Of a stretch of DNA of 64,000 nt, positions 47,798 through 57,358 are shown one piece after another; positions within the stretch are counted from its first letter, which is position 1, and each line of letters begins with the position of its first letter. The notes beneath the pieces were generated by a model. It was not told the origin of the DNA and made no database searches. It saw nothing but the letters and a program-made list of their open reading frames with translations. The position numbers were made by a program, and so were the translations under genes. Source of the DNA: JABAAE01 sp905480545 (lineage in GTDB: Bacteria; Planctomycetota; Planctomycetia; Pirellulales; Pirellulaceae); contig CALSOR010000010.1 of NCBI GenBank assembly GCA_943788025.1, forward strand, positions 62,001 to 126,000. The letters run 5' to 3'.

Positions 47798-48394
47798 ATG
47801 TCCGACAACCCTTATCAGCAACCGTCCTACGACCAACCCGTTTTTGGACAAGGGGTTATGCCTCAACCGGCTGCGAGCAAGCCTCCAAAGAAAAAGGGTT
47901 GGAGCGTAGCGTTTTGGGTGATGTTGATTCTGGGCGCTATTTTCATTTTAGGATGCGGTTGTTGTGGTGGATTGTTTTACTGGGGAATCGGTTTTCTTGC
48001 CGATTCGGTCACCGAAAGCTACGGGAACAATCCAATTTTGGTCGAAAAGATTGGCGAGATTGAATCTGCCTCATTTAATTTTAAGGCGACTGGAGAGAAT
48101 GAAGGTGAGTTGGTCTTTGATTTGAAGGGTTCCAAACAGAATGGCCAGCTTTTTGTCCGCGAACAACAAGGTCGAAGTTTTGGTGCGGCGCGTTTGGTAG
48201 TTAATGGCGAAGAGTTCGAGCTGGGGGCATCGGCACCGATTGATGAGCCAAATGAGGTTGAACAAGAAGATCAGGAGACCGAGCCAGAGAAGACCGAGCC
48301 AAAGAAGATCGAGCCAAAGAAGACCGAGCCAGAGAAGACCGAGCGAGAGAAGGCTGATCAAACGACGGATGGTAATGAAAAAAAGCGAAACTGA
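47798..48394 (+). CDS. Coa1-like single-helix membrane protein with repeat tail
   Basis: A 198-residue protein. A proline-rich cytoplasmic N-terminus (SDNPYQQPSYDQP…) and KPPKKKGW precede one membrane helix with a Cys cluster (MLILGAIFILGCGCCGGLFYW). The extracytoplasmic part (LVEKIGEIESASFNF … LVFDLKGSKQNGQLFV) resembles the small beta domain of cytochrome oxidase assembly protein Coa1. The tail of about 45 residues is highly charged, made of EPKKTEPEKTE-like repeats coded by a 15-bp tandem repeat. The function is unknown; the start ATG 47798 fits the planctomycete pattern of N-terminal NPY/P-rich segments. Confidence 0.8.
   Translation: MSDNPYQQPSYDQPVFGQGVMPQPAASKPPKKKGWSVAFWVMLILGAIFILGCGCCGGLFYWGIGFLADSVTESYGNNPILVEKIGEIESASFNFKATGENEGELVFDLKGSKQNGQLFVREQQGRSFGAARLVVNGEEFELGASAPIDEPNEVEQEDQETEPEKTEPKKIEPKKTEPEKTEREKADQTTDGNEKKRN
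48277..48354. repeat. Tandem repeat, 15-bp unit, coding
   Basis: About five imperfect copies of GACCGAGCCAGAGAA within the tail of the Coa1-like gene. The unit keeps the reading frame. Confidence 0.9.
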
Positions 48395-48937
48395 GCCATG
48401 ATTCGTTTGGATCCATTGCTGTTTGGTTCCATTCTGTTTGGTCCATTCTGTTTGGTTCCATTGCTGGTTGGTTTAGAGGGCGGCTTCGAACGGATGGTGT
48501 GACCTCCTGCGTTGGGTATTTTAGCCACCATGGCACCACCAAAAGAAATCATGACATCGCCAATACAGACTGCGTTATCCAACCAGCGGTTTGGATAGAA
48601 TATAGCGTTAGCTGAGGTTTGCTGAGCCGTCTAAGTCGTAAAGCAAAATTTTGTGAACAATTGGTGGGTGTTTCGACTCCAATGAGTCAGTTGGCGATGA
48701 AGGTTATGGTCTACGAATTGCCGCAACATTAATTTGAGCGACCGAGGTCTGATTCCGACCTGGGTATCGGCGTTTTGAACCGTCTCCCCCGATTCACAAC
48801 TCTAGCTTCCATGTTGTTCCCATTGGATTGATCGACAGATAATCTAAATTTGGTTTTCCGACGGGAGTTCACATGAATTAAAATGAAGCTTGAAGCAATC
48901 CTTTTTTCTCCCACCCAAATTCAACCCATTCCCAAAA
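48395..48937. other. Intergenic region with tandem repeat at its left end
   Basis: About 540 bases before the RND adaptor gene. The first 80 bases hold a T/G-rich tandem repeat; the rest shows no gene, hairpin or RNA-like structure. It probably carries the promoter of the RND pair. Confidence 0.4.
48405..48472. repeat. Tandem repeat, about 15-bp unit
   Basis: Imperfect copies of TGTTTGGTTCCATTC, beginning about ten bases after the stop of the Coa1-like gene; at least one copy lacks a T. Confidence 0.85.
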
Positions 48938-50272
48938 ATGAATTTATCCCAACGTTTGCTTTTAGTCTTTTTGTTTGCGTCGCTTTTCGACAATGTACAA
49001 AAACTGAGGGCTCAGCCAGGGCGAGGGCCATCCACCGTCGTGGTTTCAAGAGTCATTTCGTCGAAAATGGCTTCTTCAATGGATTTTATTGGTACGGTCA
49101 CGCCGATTCAAAATTCGATCATTGGTAGCGCTGTGGATGGTCGTGTTGAATCGGTTTTGGCCGATGAGGGCGACCCGGTCTTTAAATCTGGCTCGAAGGA
49201 TCCGCTGATTGCAAAAATGGGGCAGCCATTGATGCAAATGCGAACGGGAACATTGCAAATTGAAATCGACGCTGCAGAAATTCTTTTGAATACACGGAAG
49301 GATGCGTTGGACGAATTGAAAACCTCTTTACCCAGCGATATCGAACAGGCGACGGCAACCGTGGAAGACTACCAAGCCCGATTGGAATATTCAAAAAGCT
49401 ACTATGAACGGATGCAGAGTCTATTCGGCAATGGTGGTGGATCATCGGCTAACGAGCGAGACGAAGCGTTCTCGAAGTATCGTTCGGCAGAAGCGTCTTT
49501 GAAGGCGGCTCAGTCGGCGTTGCAAAAGTTGCACGGGACCAAGGCGAAGCGGCTATCGCAGGCGGCGTTTGCCGTTGCGACTCAGGAAGCGGAAATCCGC
49601 AGACTACAGGACGTTAAAACAAAGTACACGATCCGTGCACCGTTTGATGGATATGTCGTTTCCCGAATGGCAAACGTGGGCCAATGGGTCTCACGGGGTG
49701 AGGACGTTTTTCAAGTGGTCCAGCTTGATCCAATTGAAGTTGCTTTTAAAGTTCCGCAGTCAAGCGTTCAGAGGCTCCAAGAGGCATTTGATTCGGCGAA
49801 AACAAGTGATGAAACGCTGCCCGCTCGGATTTGGATTGAGTCAATTGGACAACTGATTATTGGAGAAGTCCACAAGATTGTACCATCGGCCGATTTGCGA
49901 TCACGATCGTTCCCAGTCAAGATTCGCCTGAAGAATCCGACGACACCCACTGGCCATCTGATCAAAGCCGGTATGCTGGCGAACGTTTCGCTTTCCATTG
50001 GAAAGGTGAAAGAAAGTTTGTTTGTCGAAAAAGATGCATTGGTTCTCGGCGGAGATCAGATACGGGTTTTCGTCGCTACTGCCAATGCAGAAGGGGAGCT
50101 TTCGACGGTACGTCGCGTCAACGTTGATGTTGGAGCGGCGATAAAGAATTGGATCGAGGTGCGAGGCGGGCTTGCTAAAGACGATTTCGTCGTGGTGGAA
50201 GGAAATGAACGTCTGCGCCCCGGACAAGAGGTACTCGTAACTGAAACGAAAAACACAAAACTTGATGATTGA
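48938..50272 (+). CDS. RND efflux periplasmic adaptor (HlyD/MFP family)
   Basis: A 444-residue periplasmic adaptor linking an RND pump to an outer-membrane channel. The order is signal peptide (LLLVFLFASLF), lipoyl half (GSAVDGRVESVLADEGDPV), a coiled-coil hairpin (residues about 100-220), the second lipoyl half (YTIRAPFDGYVVSRMANVGQW), the beta-barrel domain and a membrane-proximal domain (FVEKDALVLGGDQIRVFV). No lipobox is apparent. ATG 48938 is chosen since it begins the signal peptide. The pump gene follows after 132 bases. Confidence 0.92.
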   Translation: MNLSQRLLLVFLFASLFDNVQKLRAQPGRGPSTVVVSRVISSKMASSMDFIGTVTPIQNSIIGSAVDGRVESVLADEGDPVFKSGSKDPLIAKMGQPLMQMRTGTLQIEIDAAEILLNTRKDALDELKTSLPSDIEQATATVEDYQARLEYSKSYYERMQSLFGNGGGSSANERDEAFSKYRSAEASLKAAQSALQKLHGTKAKRLSQAAFAVATQEAEIRRLQDVKTKYTIRAPFDGYVVSRMANVGQWVSRGEDVFQVVQLDPIEVAFKVPQSSVQRLQEAFDSAKTSDETLPARIWIESIGQLIIGEVHKIVPSADLRSRSFPVKIRLKNPTTPTGHLIKAGMLANVSLSIGKVKESLFVEKDALVLGGDQIRVFVATANAEGELSTVRRVNVDVGAAIKNWIEVRGGLAKDDFVVVEGNERLRPGQEVLVTETKNTKLDD

Positions 50273-50404
50273 ACGCCTTGCTTTAAGACTGTGTTTCAGC
50301 CAAGCAGAGGCGACTGGTTTTTCACTGAGCTGCAGCATCCTCCAGTGGGTGCCGCCCGAAAGTTATATTCTCGTTTTTCAATTTTTTTTTGATCATTCCC
50401 GCCC

Positions 50405-53400
50405 ATGAATCTTATTTCTTCATTTGTCGAGAACCCCGTCAAGGTTTCGGTCGCGGTTTTGATGGTTGCGATGTTTGGCATTATCGCAATGTTTCGCATG
50501 CCGATGCAAATGTCGCCTGATGTCGAACGACCGACGATTTCGGTCAACACGCGATGGCCAGGCGCAAGTCCACAGGAAGTTGAAAAGGAAATTGTCAATG
50601 AGCAAGAGGAGCAGCTAAAAAGCGTCGAGGGTGTGACCAAAATGTCCTCGGAATGTAGTGACTCAAGTGGTTCGATTGTGATGGAGTTTCAGGTCGGCAC
50701 CAACATGCAAGAAGCGGTGTTAAAGGTGAACACGCAACTCCAACAAGTTGGACAATATCCCAGAGATGCTGAAAAACCGACGATACGACTTTCAAATTCA
50801 TCTGATAATGCAATTGCATGGTTTATTTTGTCTGCCCGTTCTGCAAGCGACGAAGAAATTGCGAAAGTTGGAAAAGAACATGAGGATCTAAAGCCGGCGA
50901 TCGATCGAATTCTTCGATCGCATAGTTCTGGTCTGAAGGTTGTGCGATTGAAGGCACTGGCGGAAAAAGACGACCGGGCAAAGCACTTAATACCAGCAGA
51001 CCTAGATGTTCCGAAGTTTCGAAAATTTGCCGAGGACAACATCGAAGCTCAGTTCGAACGGGTAGGTGGTGTTGCCGATTGCAATATTTTGGGAGGACGA
51101 GAACAAGAGCTGCAAATCATTGTTGATCCTGAGAGGCTTGCGGCTCGTGGGCTAACGATTGAAACCGTCCGACAAGCCTTGATACAGGACAATCAAGACA
51201 CGTCTGCTGGTGATTTTTGGGAAGGAAAACGCCGCTGGATTGTCCGAACACTCGGGGAATACACGTCCATTGATCAGGTAAAGAAGCAGATTGTACAGAG
51301 TATCGATGGGCAGCCGGTTTACCTTGAAGATATTGCTAAGGTCGAACTGGGGTATAAGAAACCTGATGGATTTGTACGGCGGTTTGGTGTGACCAACATC
51401 GCTGTCAATTGCCAACGCGAAAGTGGCGCAAACGTCATCGAGGTAATGAAGGGGCTTCGTAAACGTCTGGACGTATTAAACGAGGGCATTCTGAAACGTG
51501 AAGGCTTGATCCTGCAACAGGTTTACGACGAAACGGATTACATCAACTCCGCTGTTGGATTGGTGAACCAGAACATCATATTGGGAAGTGCTTTAACAAT
51601 CATCATTTTGATGTTGTTTTTACATTTAAGTGCCCGGGCGTTGTTCTTTGTGCCGCTGATTGCAGGTTCGGCCATTGCCGCACTGCTCATCTCGCCTTGG
51701 ATTTTTCTTTTGACATTGGTGCTGATCTTTGTCGCCGGATTTTGGTTTGCCCGAGGGGCATTGGTCGTTTCGTTAGCCATTCCCACCAGTATTGTTGGAA
51801 CATTTCTGGTCCTGAATTATTTGGAACGGTCGCTAAATGTGATCAGCTTGGCTGGATTGGCTTTTGCTGTTGGGATGCTGGTTGATAACGCGGTTGTTGT
51901 TTTGGAAAATATTTACCGTTATCACCAAATGGGATTTTCGCGTTTTGATGCTGCGAAAAAAGGGGCCAATGAAGTTTGGGGAGCCGTGCTCGCATCAACG
52001 TTGACCACAGTTGCTGTTTTTCTTCCCATATTATTTTTGGAGGGTGAGGCCGGGCAGCTTTTTGTCGATATCGCCCTGGCAATTAGTGCCGCGGTTGGGC
52101 TTTCCTTGTTCGTGAGTGTTATTGTGATCCCGACGGCTTCGGCGAGGATTTTGAAAGAAGATTCGAGTGGCGGAACCGAAAATGCGAAGTCGGAAAGTGG
52201 GCGTATTCAACGTCTTTTTCAGTCGCTGGGCAATCGGCTTACCGAGTCGGTAATTTCAATCAACACATGGATTCAGGTTTCGGCTATTCGTAAAGTGACA
52301 GTTGTTTTTGGACTGTTCGGCATTGCTTTTTTAGTCGGTTATCTCCTGCTTCCCAAGGTCGAGTATTTACCGCAAGGGAATCGCAATTTGGTGATCGGTT
52401 TGATTAGTCCGCCGCCAGGATATAACGTACAGCAATTGGGTGATATGGGCGCGCGAGTTGAAGACGCGCTGCGGCCGTATTGGGATTACGATGAGGCTGA
52501 ATTGGCAGACAATCCGCTCGACTATCCGCCAATTGGTGACTTTTTTTATGTCGCCCGCGGTCGCAGTATTTTTCTTGGTCTGCGTGCAAATGACCCACTC
52601 AAAGCGGGTAAGTTGATTGGCTTGATTCAAACGAAACTGAAAGGGAAGTTCCCGGGCTCTTTTGTTGTGGCGTTTCAAACCAGTATTTTTGGACGGGGGC
52701 TCTCTGGCGGAAGGTCCATCGATATTGAAATTACCGGCCCGGAATTGAAGAAACTCGTTGGGCTTGGGGGGCAGATTCTTGGTAAAGTGTCCGAGACGTT
52801 CCCACCCGGCACACAGGCCCGTCCGTTGCCGTCATTGGATCTCTCAAGCCCCGAATTGCATGTTCAAGCCAAACCGCAGCAGTCGCGTGACCTGGGTGTT
52901 ACGACAACCGAATTGGGGTACGCGGTCAACGCTTTGATCGACGGTGCATTTGTTACCGATTATTTTGTTGGCGGCGAAAAGATCGACATGGTTGTCGTGG
53001 CCTCAACGGACTATCAAGGCAATACCCAGGATCTTGAATCGCACTACATCGCAACTCCAAATCTGGCCGAACCAGTTCGACTCGATGCTTTGGCGGACAT
53101 CACGCTGAGTTCCGGACCGGAGCAAGTCAATCATCGGGAGCGGCAGCGCGCTATTTCGATTCAGGTTACGCCACCAGATCAGTTTTCGCTGGAAGAGTCC
53201 ATTCAGAAAATTACAGATGAAATTATTAATCCGTTAGAAGAAAGCGGTCAGCTTGGCGTTGAATATCAAATTAATCTGAGTGGAACGGCGGATAAGCTTC
53301 AACAAACTTGGGGCGCGTTGCGTTTGAATATTTTGCTTGCAATTCTGATCACTTATTTATTAATGGCTGCCCTGTTTGAATCTTGGGTTTACCCATTTGT

Positions 53401-53863
53401 GATCATCCTAAGCGTTCCGATGGGAGCCGTAGGAGGAATCATTGGCCTGCAGTTGCTAGGACTGTACTTGACGGCCAACGGCGGTGCTCCCCAATCGCTG
53501 GATGTTCTAACGATGCTTGGGTTTGTGATTTTGGTGGGAACGGTGGTCAACAACGCAATTTTGATCGTGCATCAAAGTCTAAATTTCATTAGAGACGATT
53601 CGATGGCCGTAGACAAAGCTGTTTTGCAAAGTGTTCGAACGCGAATCCGACCGATTTTTATGACGACCCTGACGACTATCGGGGGCCTGTCGCCGTTGGT
53701 TTTCTTTCCGGGGGCAGGAAGTGAATTGTATCGAGGGCTGGGAAGCGTCGTTTTGGGCGGATTATTGTTGTCAACGATCTTTACGTTAATACTCGTTCCT
53801 ACGCTATTCAGTCTAATGCTGCAAATTGTTGAAGGGATCAAGTCAAAGTTTCACATTGATTGA
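50405..53863 (+). CDS. RND efflux permease with an enlarged TM2-TM3 segment
   Basis: A 1152-residue inner-membrane pump of the AcrB/HAE-1 type driven by the proton gradient. Family features: FVENPVKVSVAVLM helix 1, MQMSPDVERPTISVNTRWPGASPQEVE, the relay Asp in GMLVDNAVVVLENI, and the second half with VPMGAVGGIIGL and LGFVILVGTVVNNAILIVHQS. The protein is about 100 residues longer than usual; near residues 408-458 (ALFFVPLIAGSAIAALL … FLLTLVLIFVAGFWFARG) two additional hydrophobic stretches lie between TM2 and TM3. No outer-membrane TolC-type gene follows. Substrates cannot be inferred. Confidence 0.93.
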   Translation: MNLISSFVENPVKVSVAVLMVAMFGIIAMFRMPMQMSPDVERPTISVNTRWPGASPQEVEKEIVNEQEEQLKSVEGVTKMSSECSDSSGSIVMEFQVGTNMQEAVLKVNTQLQQVGQYPRDAEKPTIRLSNSSDNAIAWFILSARSASDEEIAKVGKEHEDLKPAIDRILRSHSSGLKVVRLKALAEKDDRAKHLIPADLDVPKFRKFAEDNIEAQFERVGGVADCNILGGREQELQIIVDPERLAARGLTIETVRQALIQDNQDTSAGDFWEGKRRWIVRTLGEYTSIDQVKKQIVQSIDGQPVYLEDIAKVELGYKKPDGFVRRFGVTNIAVNCQRESGANVIEVMKGLRKRLDVLNEGILKREGLILQQVYDETDYINSAVGLVNQNIILGSALTIIILMLFLHLSARALFFVPLIAGSAIAALLISPWIFLLTLVLIFVAGFWFARGALVVSLAIPTSIVGTFLVLNYLERSLNVISLAGLAFAVGMLVDNAVVVLENIYRYHQMGFSRFDAAKKGANEVWGAVLASTLTTVAVFLPILFLEGEAGQLFVDIALAISAAVGLSLFVSVIVIPTASARILKEDSSGGTENAKSESGRIQRLFQSLGNRLTESVISINTWIQVSAIRKVTVVFGLFGIAFLVGYLLLPKVEYLPQGNRNLVIGLISPPPGYNVQQLGDMGARVEDALRPYWDYDEAELADNPLDYPPIGDFFYVARGRSIFLGLRANDPLKAGKLIGLIQTKLKGKFPGSFVVAFQTSIFGRGLSGGRSIDIEITGPELKKLVGLGGQILGKVSETFPPGTQARPLPSLDLSSPELHVQAKPQQSRDLGVTTTELGYAVNALIDGAFVTDYFVGGEKIDMVVVASTDYQGNTQDLESHYIATPNLAEPVRLDALADITLSSGPEQVNHRERQRAISIQVTPPDQFSLEESIQKITDEIINPLEESGQLGVEYQINLSGTADKLQQTWGALRLNILLAILITYLLMAALFESWVYPFVIILSVPMGAVGGIIGLQLLGLYLTANGGAPQSLDVLTMLGFVILVGTVVNNAILIVHQSLNFIRDDSMAVDKAVLQSVRTRIRPIFMTTLTTIGGLSPLVFFPGAGSELYRGLGSVVLGGLLLSTIFTLILVPTLFSLMLQIVEGIKSKFHID

Positions 53864-53940
53864 TCTCTTCGATTTGCAGGCCAGTTACCCAAAAGATTGG
53901 GGATCTTTTGGAGTACAAGATCATTCCGGTTGTATGGTCG

Positions 53941-53970
53941 TTGGTCTGGTTTGGTCTGGTTTGGTCTGCC
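53941..53970. repeat. Tandem repeat, 10-bp unit
   Basis: Two perfect copies and a variant third of TTGGTCTGGT, about 80 bases after the RND pump stop. Confidence 0.8.
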
Positions 53971-54007
53971 TTGCTTTGGGCGGGGCGGACATGGTGGGTA
54001 GCCGAAC

Positions 54008-54820
54008 CTAATTCGCGTTCCCCAAATCAATGGAGCGACGTGTTGCAGCATCGACGGCATTGATTGCGGCCGAACGAAATCCATGGTCTTCAAGTGCTTT
54101 GATCCCGGCGATAGTGGTTCCAGCTGGAGATGCGACTCGATCTTTTAGGACGCCGGGATGATCGCCGGTTTGCAAGACCATCTCCCCTGCCCCGACTACG
54201 GTTTGCGCCGCCAATTTCATGGCAATATCACGAGGAAGTCCAACGTTCACCCCGCCGTCCGCGAGAGCTTCGATGAATTGAAAAACGTAGGCGGGGCCGG
54301 ATCCGGAAAGTCCAGTGACCGCGTCAATGAGTGGCTCTTTTACAACAAAAGTCAGGCCAACGGCTTCGAAGAGTTTTTGAATCTTTGTACTTTCATCGTC
54401 ATCAATACCTGAACCACAAGACATTCCGATTGCGCCTTTGCGGATGAGACAAGGCGTGTTTGGCATACATCGAACGACGCGATCTGTTTTTAGTTTTTCA
54501 ACCAGCCAGTCTAGTTTGATTCCGCCCATCACGGACACGTAGATGGTCTGCTCGTCATCAGAGCAAAGGTCTGTCACGATGTTCGGTATGATCTGAGGCT
54601 TTACAGCGAGAATGACAATTTCTGACGATTTCACAAGTTCTGAATTGGACATGGTCGTTTGGCAATTTGGAACCGCGTTAGAGAACGCTTCCAACGACTT
54701 TTCCGAAATGTCAAACGCCGATACATTTTCCGGCTTGATCAAGCCTGCCGAAACGAATCCGCCGGCAAGCGCCGTAGCCATCTGTCCTGCTCCAACGAAA
54801 CCAATTTTTTCAAACTTCAT
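54008..54820 (-). CDS. proC: Pyrroline-5-carboxylate reductase
   Basis: A 270-residue enzyme performing the last step of proline synthesis with NAD(P)H. Motifs: GFVGAGQMATALAGG (dinucleotide binding), VILAVKPQIIPNIV, VSVMGGIKLDWL, VRCMPNTPCLIRKGAIGM and the C-terminal LSGSGPAYVFQFIEALADGGV with the conserved RVASPAGTTIAGI (from DRVASPAGTT). The start ATG 54820 gives the family N-terminus; a longer reading adds a non-homologous leader. It is divergent from the TIM-barrel gene. Confidence 0.96.
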   Translation of the reverse strand: MKFEKIGFVGAGQMATALAGGFVSAGLIKPENVSAFDISEKSLEAFSNAVPNCQTTMSNSELVKSSEIVILAVKPQIIPNIVTDLCSDDEQTIYVSVMGGIKLDWLVEKLKTDRVVRCMPNTPCLIRKGAIGMSCGSGIDDDESTKIQKLFEAVGLTFVVKEPLIDAVTGLSGSGPAYVFQFIEALADGGVNVGLPRDIAMKLAAQTVVGAGEMVLQTGDHPGVLKDRVASPAGTTIAGIKALEDHGFRSAAINAVDAATRRSIDLGNAN

Positions 54821-55006
54821 AAAGAAACACACGACAAATGCTAAGGAAAACAAAAAAACGATCGACGCCGATCGTTGAAACAAGTTGTTCTCGAATTTAT
54901 ACTGCTGAGTCAAGAACACCAGTGGATGAGTTAAATCACTGGTCGAATTCTTCAAAAAAATAAGTAGAAACACTTCCTCTCCTTTCCACGAACAAAAAGA
55001 AAGCAA

Positions 55007-55963
55007 ATGTCAAATCACGATAATCTTGTTAATGATCGATTTGCGAATCGACGAAGTTTTCTCAAGACAGGGGCAACGGCTGCAGCTGCGTTGTCAGTGG
55101 CCGGAATTTCACCTTCTGCGTTCGCGGCTACAGTGTCCGAAACGGAGCCATGGTTCAAGATCTCGTTAGCTCAATGGTCGCTCAATCGAGCTTTCTTCGG
55201 ACGCTCTGAAAAGAAGTTGGATCACCTGGATTTTGCGAAGGTGGCCCGTGAAATGGACATCGAAGCGATTGAGTATGTCAATCAGTTCTTTAAGGACAAG
55301 GCAAAAGATTCGAAGTACTTGGATGAATTGAACAAGCGTGCGTCGGATCACGGTGTCAAGCAGCTTTTAATCATGTGCGACGGTGAGGGGAACCTCGGCG
55401 ATCCCAATGGTGAAGCTCGTGAAAAAGCTGTCAAGAATCACCACAAGTGGGTCGACGCAGCGAAGCACCTTGGTTGTCACTCCATTCGAGTCAATGCGGC
55501 CAGTCGCGGTGCCTATGATGAGCAAATCAAACTTGCTTCGGACGGACTATCGCAGCTTTCCGAATATGCCGATAAGCAAGGTTTAAATGTCATTGTTGAG
55601 AATCATGGTGGACTTTCTTCGAATGGCGCATGGCTCGCTGCGGTCATGAAAAAAGTTGGAATGGAAAACTGTGGGACCTTGCCGGACTTCGGTAACTTTC
55701 GCGTAAATGGTGATCAATGGTACGATCGCTACAAGGGCGTCACCGAATTAATGCCATACGCAAAGGCTGTCAGTGCGAAGTCCCATAAATTTGACGACAA
55801 AGGGAACGAGACCAAAACTGATTATTTGAAAATGATGAAGATCGTCAAAGATGCCGGTTACAAAGGCTGGGTGGGAATCGAATTTGAAGGCGGGATGGAT
55901 CAGTTCAAAGGCGTCAAGTTGACGAAAAAGTTGCTTGAGAAAGTCCGTGAGGAATTGGCGTAG
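55007..55963 (+). CDS. Exported xylose-isomerase-like TIM-barrel protein (sugar phosphate isomerase/epimerase family)
   Basis: A 318-residue protein with a twin-arginine signal (NRRSFLKTGATAAAALSVAG) and an AP-endonuclease-2-type TIM barrel. Metal-binding residues appear in LNVIVENHGGLSSN, TLPDFGNFR, and GWVGIEFEGG at the end. In planctomycetes such exported proteins are widespread and are annotated as sugar phosphate isomerases, although the substrate is rarely known. A strong terminator follows 40 bases after the stop. Confidence 0.9.
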   Translation: MSNHDNLVNDRFANRRSFLKTGATAAAALSVAGISPSAFAATVSETEPWFKISLAQWSLNRAFFGRSEKKLDHLDFAKVAREMDIEAIEYVNQFFKDKAKDSKYLDELNKRASDHGVKQLLIMCDGEGNLGDPNGEAREKAVKNHHKWVDAAKHLGCHSIRVNAASRGAYDEQIKLASDGLSQLSEYADKQGLNVIVENHGGLSSNGAWLAAVMKKVGMENCGTLPDFGNFRVNGDQWYDRYKGVTELMPYAKAVSAKSHKFDDKGNETKTDYLKMMKIVKDAGYKGWVGIEFEGGMDQFKGVKLTKKLLEKVREELA

Positions 55964-56002
55964 TTATCGAAATTGCGCACGATTTTGGATCAGGGACATG
56001 GA

Positions 56003-56027
56003 AAGCCGGGTTTGTCCCGGCTTTTTT
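56003..56027 (+). terminator. Rho-independent terminator
   Basis: A GC-rich hairpin AAGCCGGG-TTTGT-CCCGGCTT followed by a run of T residues, 40 bases after the stop of the TIM-barrel gene. One of the two clearest terminators in the window. Confidence 0.9.
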
Positions 56028-56202
56028 CGTTTTTGGTCGGCGACAGCACGTCGCTGTTTTAGAATAAATCGGGACGAGATGCGTCAAATACGAGCGATTC
56101 CCTGGTCGAACGCCAAAAACCAAATCGGCCACCAATTGTCATTGGGAAGATTCCTGCGACAATCAATTATTGTTTTTTCTCAATTTGGAAGGGTTTTTCC
56201 GC

Positions 56203-56925
56203 ATGGCGGTTGTTGTTGAACATGACTTGTTACGAACGCTGCATCGCCTTCATCGACAAAAAAATGACTTGGAATCGCGAATCGAGCGAGGGCCAAGACA
56301 GTTAAAAGCATCGGTGAAAAAGGTAGCTGAAATCACCGCGGCAATCGATGAATTGAAGGAGTCGTATAAGCGAACTCAAGTTTTAGCCAACGAAAAGCAA
56401 CTTCTTCTTAAACAACGAGAAGAAAAAATACTCGATTTCAAAGGCAAGCTAAACGCGGCTAAGTCGAACGAAGAGTTTCAAGCTTTCAAGAATCAGATCG
56501 CTGCGGATGAGCAAGCGAACGACGTGCAATCGGATGAGATTTTCGAACAGTTGGAGAAAATTGATGAGATCAATTCGAAAATTGCCGATCAGAATGAAAA
56601 GCTTCAGAAGGCAGTAGGTGAACGTGACAAAGTTCAGGACAAAATTGATGCCGAAGCGGCGGGATTAAAATCCGAACTGGAGAGAGTGGTTATCGAATTG
56701 GCTGAATCGGAGGCGAAGATTCCGATTGATATTAAAACGGATTATGTTCGCGTCGCTAAATCAAAGGGCGAAGGGGCGTTGGCGCCACTAGACGGTGATT
56801 TTTGTGGCAACTGTTTCAAGAAGATCACGATGATGCAGCATAGTGACTTGGCCGCCCAGAAACCGGTCGCCTGCAAGGAATGCGGTGCATTCATTTACTT
56901 GCCGGAAAATACACGCGTTGGGTAA
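56203..56925 (+). CDS. Coiled-coil protein with C4 zinc ribbon (CT398-like)
   Basis: A 240-residue protein: a long antiparallel coiled coil (residues about 5-185, rich in K, E, Q, with repeating ANDVQSDEIFEQLEKIDE-like heptads), then the short ALAPLDGDFCGNCFKKIT and ACKECGAFIYL, giving two CxxC pairs of a C-terminal zinc ribbon. This is the layout of the CdsZ/CT398 and COG1579 proteins, proposed nucleic-acid or secretion chaperones. ATG 56203 is the natural start. The function is unproven. Confidence 0.85.
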   Translation: MAVVVEHDLLRTLHRLHRQKNDLESRIERGPRQLKASVKKVAEITAAIDELKESYKRTQVLANEKQLLLKQREEKILDFKGKLNAAKSNEEFQAFKNQIAADEQANDVQSDEIFEQLEKIDEINSKIADQNEKLQKAVGERDKVQDKIDAEAAGLKSELERVVIELAESEAKIPIDIKTDYVRVAKSKGEGALAPLDGDFCGNCFKKITMMQHSDLAAQKPVACKECGAFIYLPENTRVG

Positions 56926-57358
56926 GTTTGACTGTTGTGCTTTTTCATGCAAGCAAACAACAGAACCACGGAATCGATTGTTTCGTTTTGGTCCTGCCGA
57001 ATACTTCGAATATTTGAAACATTCAAGCATCAGCATTCACCGGTTTCGGGCCCGACTAACGCAAGCGTCCAACGATTGTAAAAAATCAGTTAACATTGAG
57101 CCTCGAATCAATGAGGCAATTGTGAGCGTTTTTTTAGACAAAAACCGGGCTCACACTTTCTTTTTGCCGCAAATAAGTGCATTCTGAATGGAATTGAATC
57201 GGTGCGTGTCTATCCAAAACCGCATTGGTATTCAGTTGGAATTTTTTTTGCCGTTAATTGGGTCTTGTTGGATAGGAGCTAAACGGATTTTTCCGGAGAT
57301 TTAATTCATGGCGTTTTTGGCGTGTGCCAAGGGACATTTGAACTCAAACGAGGTGTTT
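56926..57358. other. Intergenic region upstream of the selenoprotein candidate
   Basis: About 430 bases without a supported gene. It must hold the promoter of the TlpA-like selenoprotein gene. A GAGG about eight bases before ATG 57359 is a plausible ribosome-binding site. No repeat or RNA gene seen. Confidence 0.4.

Noticed and set aside
47423..47866. 147-codon reverse reading frame with KQGCP repeats
   Set aside because: The repeats are simply the 15-bp tandem repeat translated; no domain is visible and it runs into the start of the Coa1-like gene on the other strand.
48071..48361. Reverse-strand leucine-rich frame opposite the Coa1-like gene
   Set aside because: It is the complement of the charged repeat tail; the forward frame has a clear start, membrane helix and domain.
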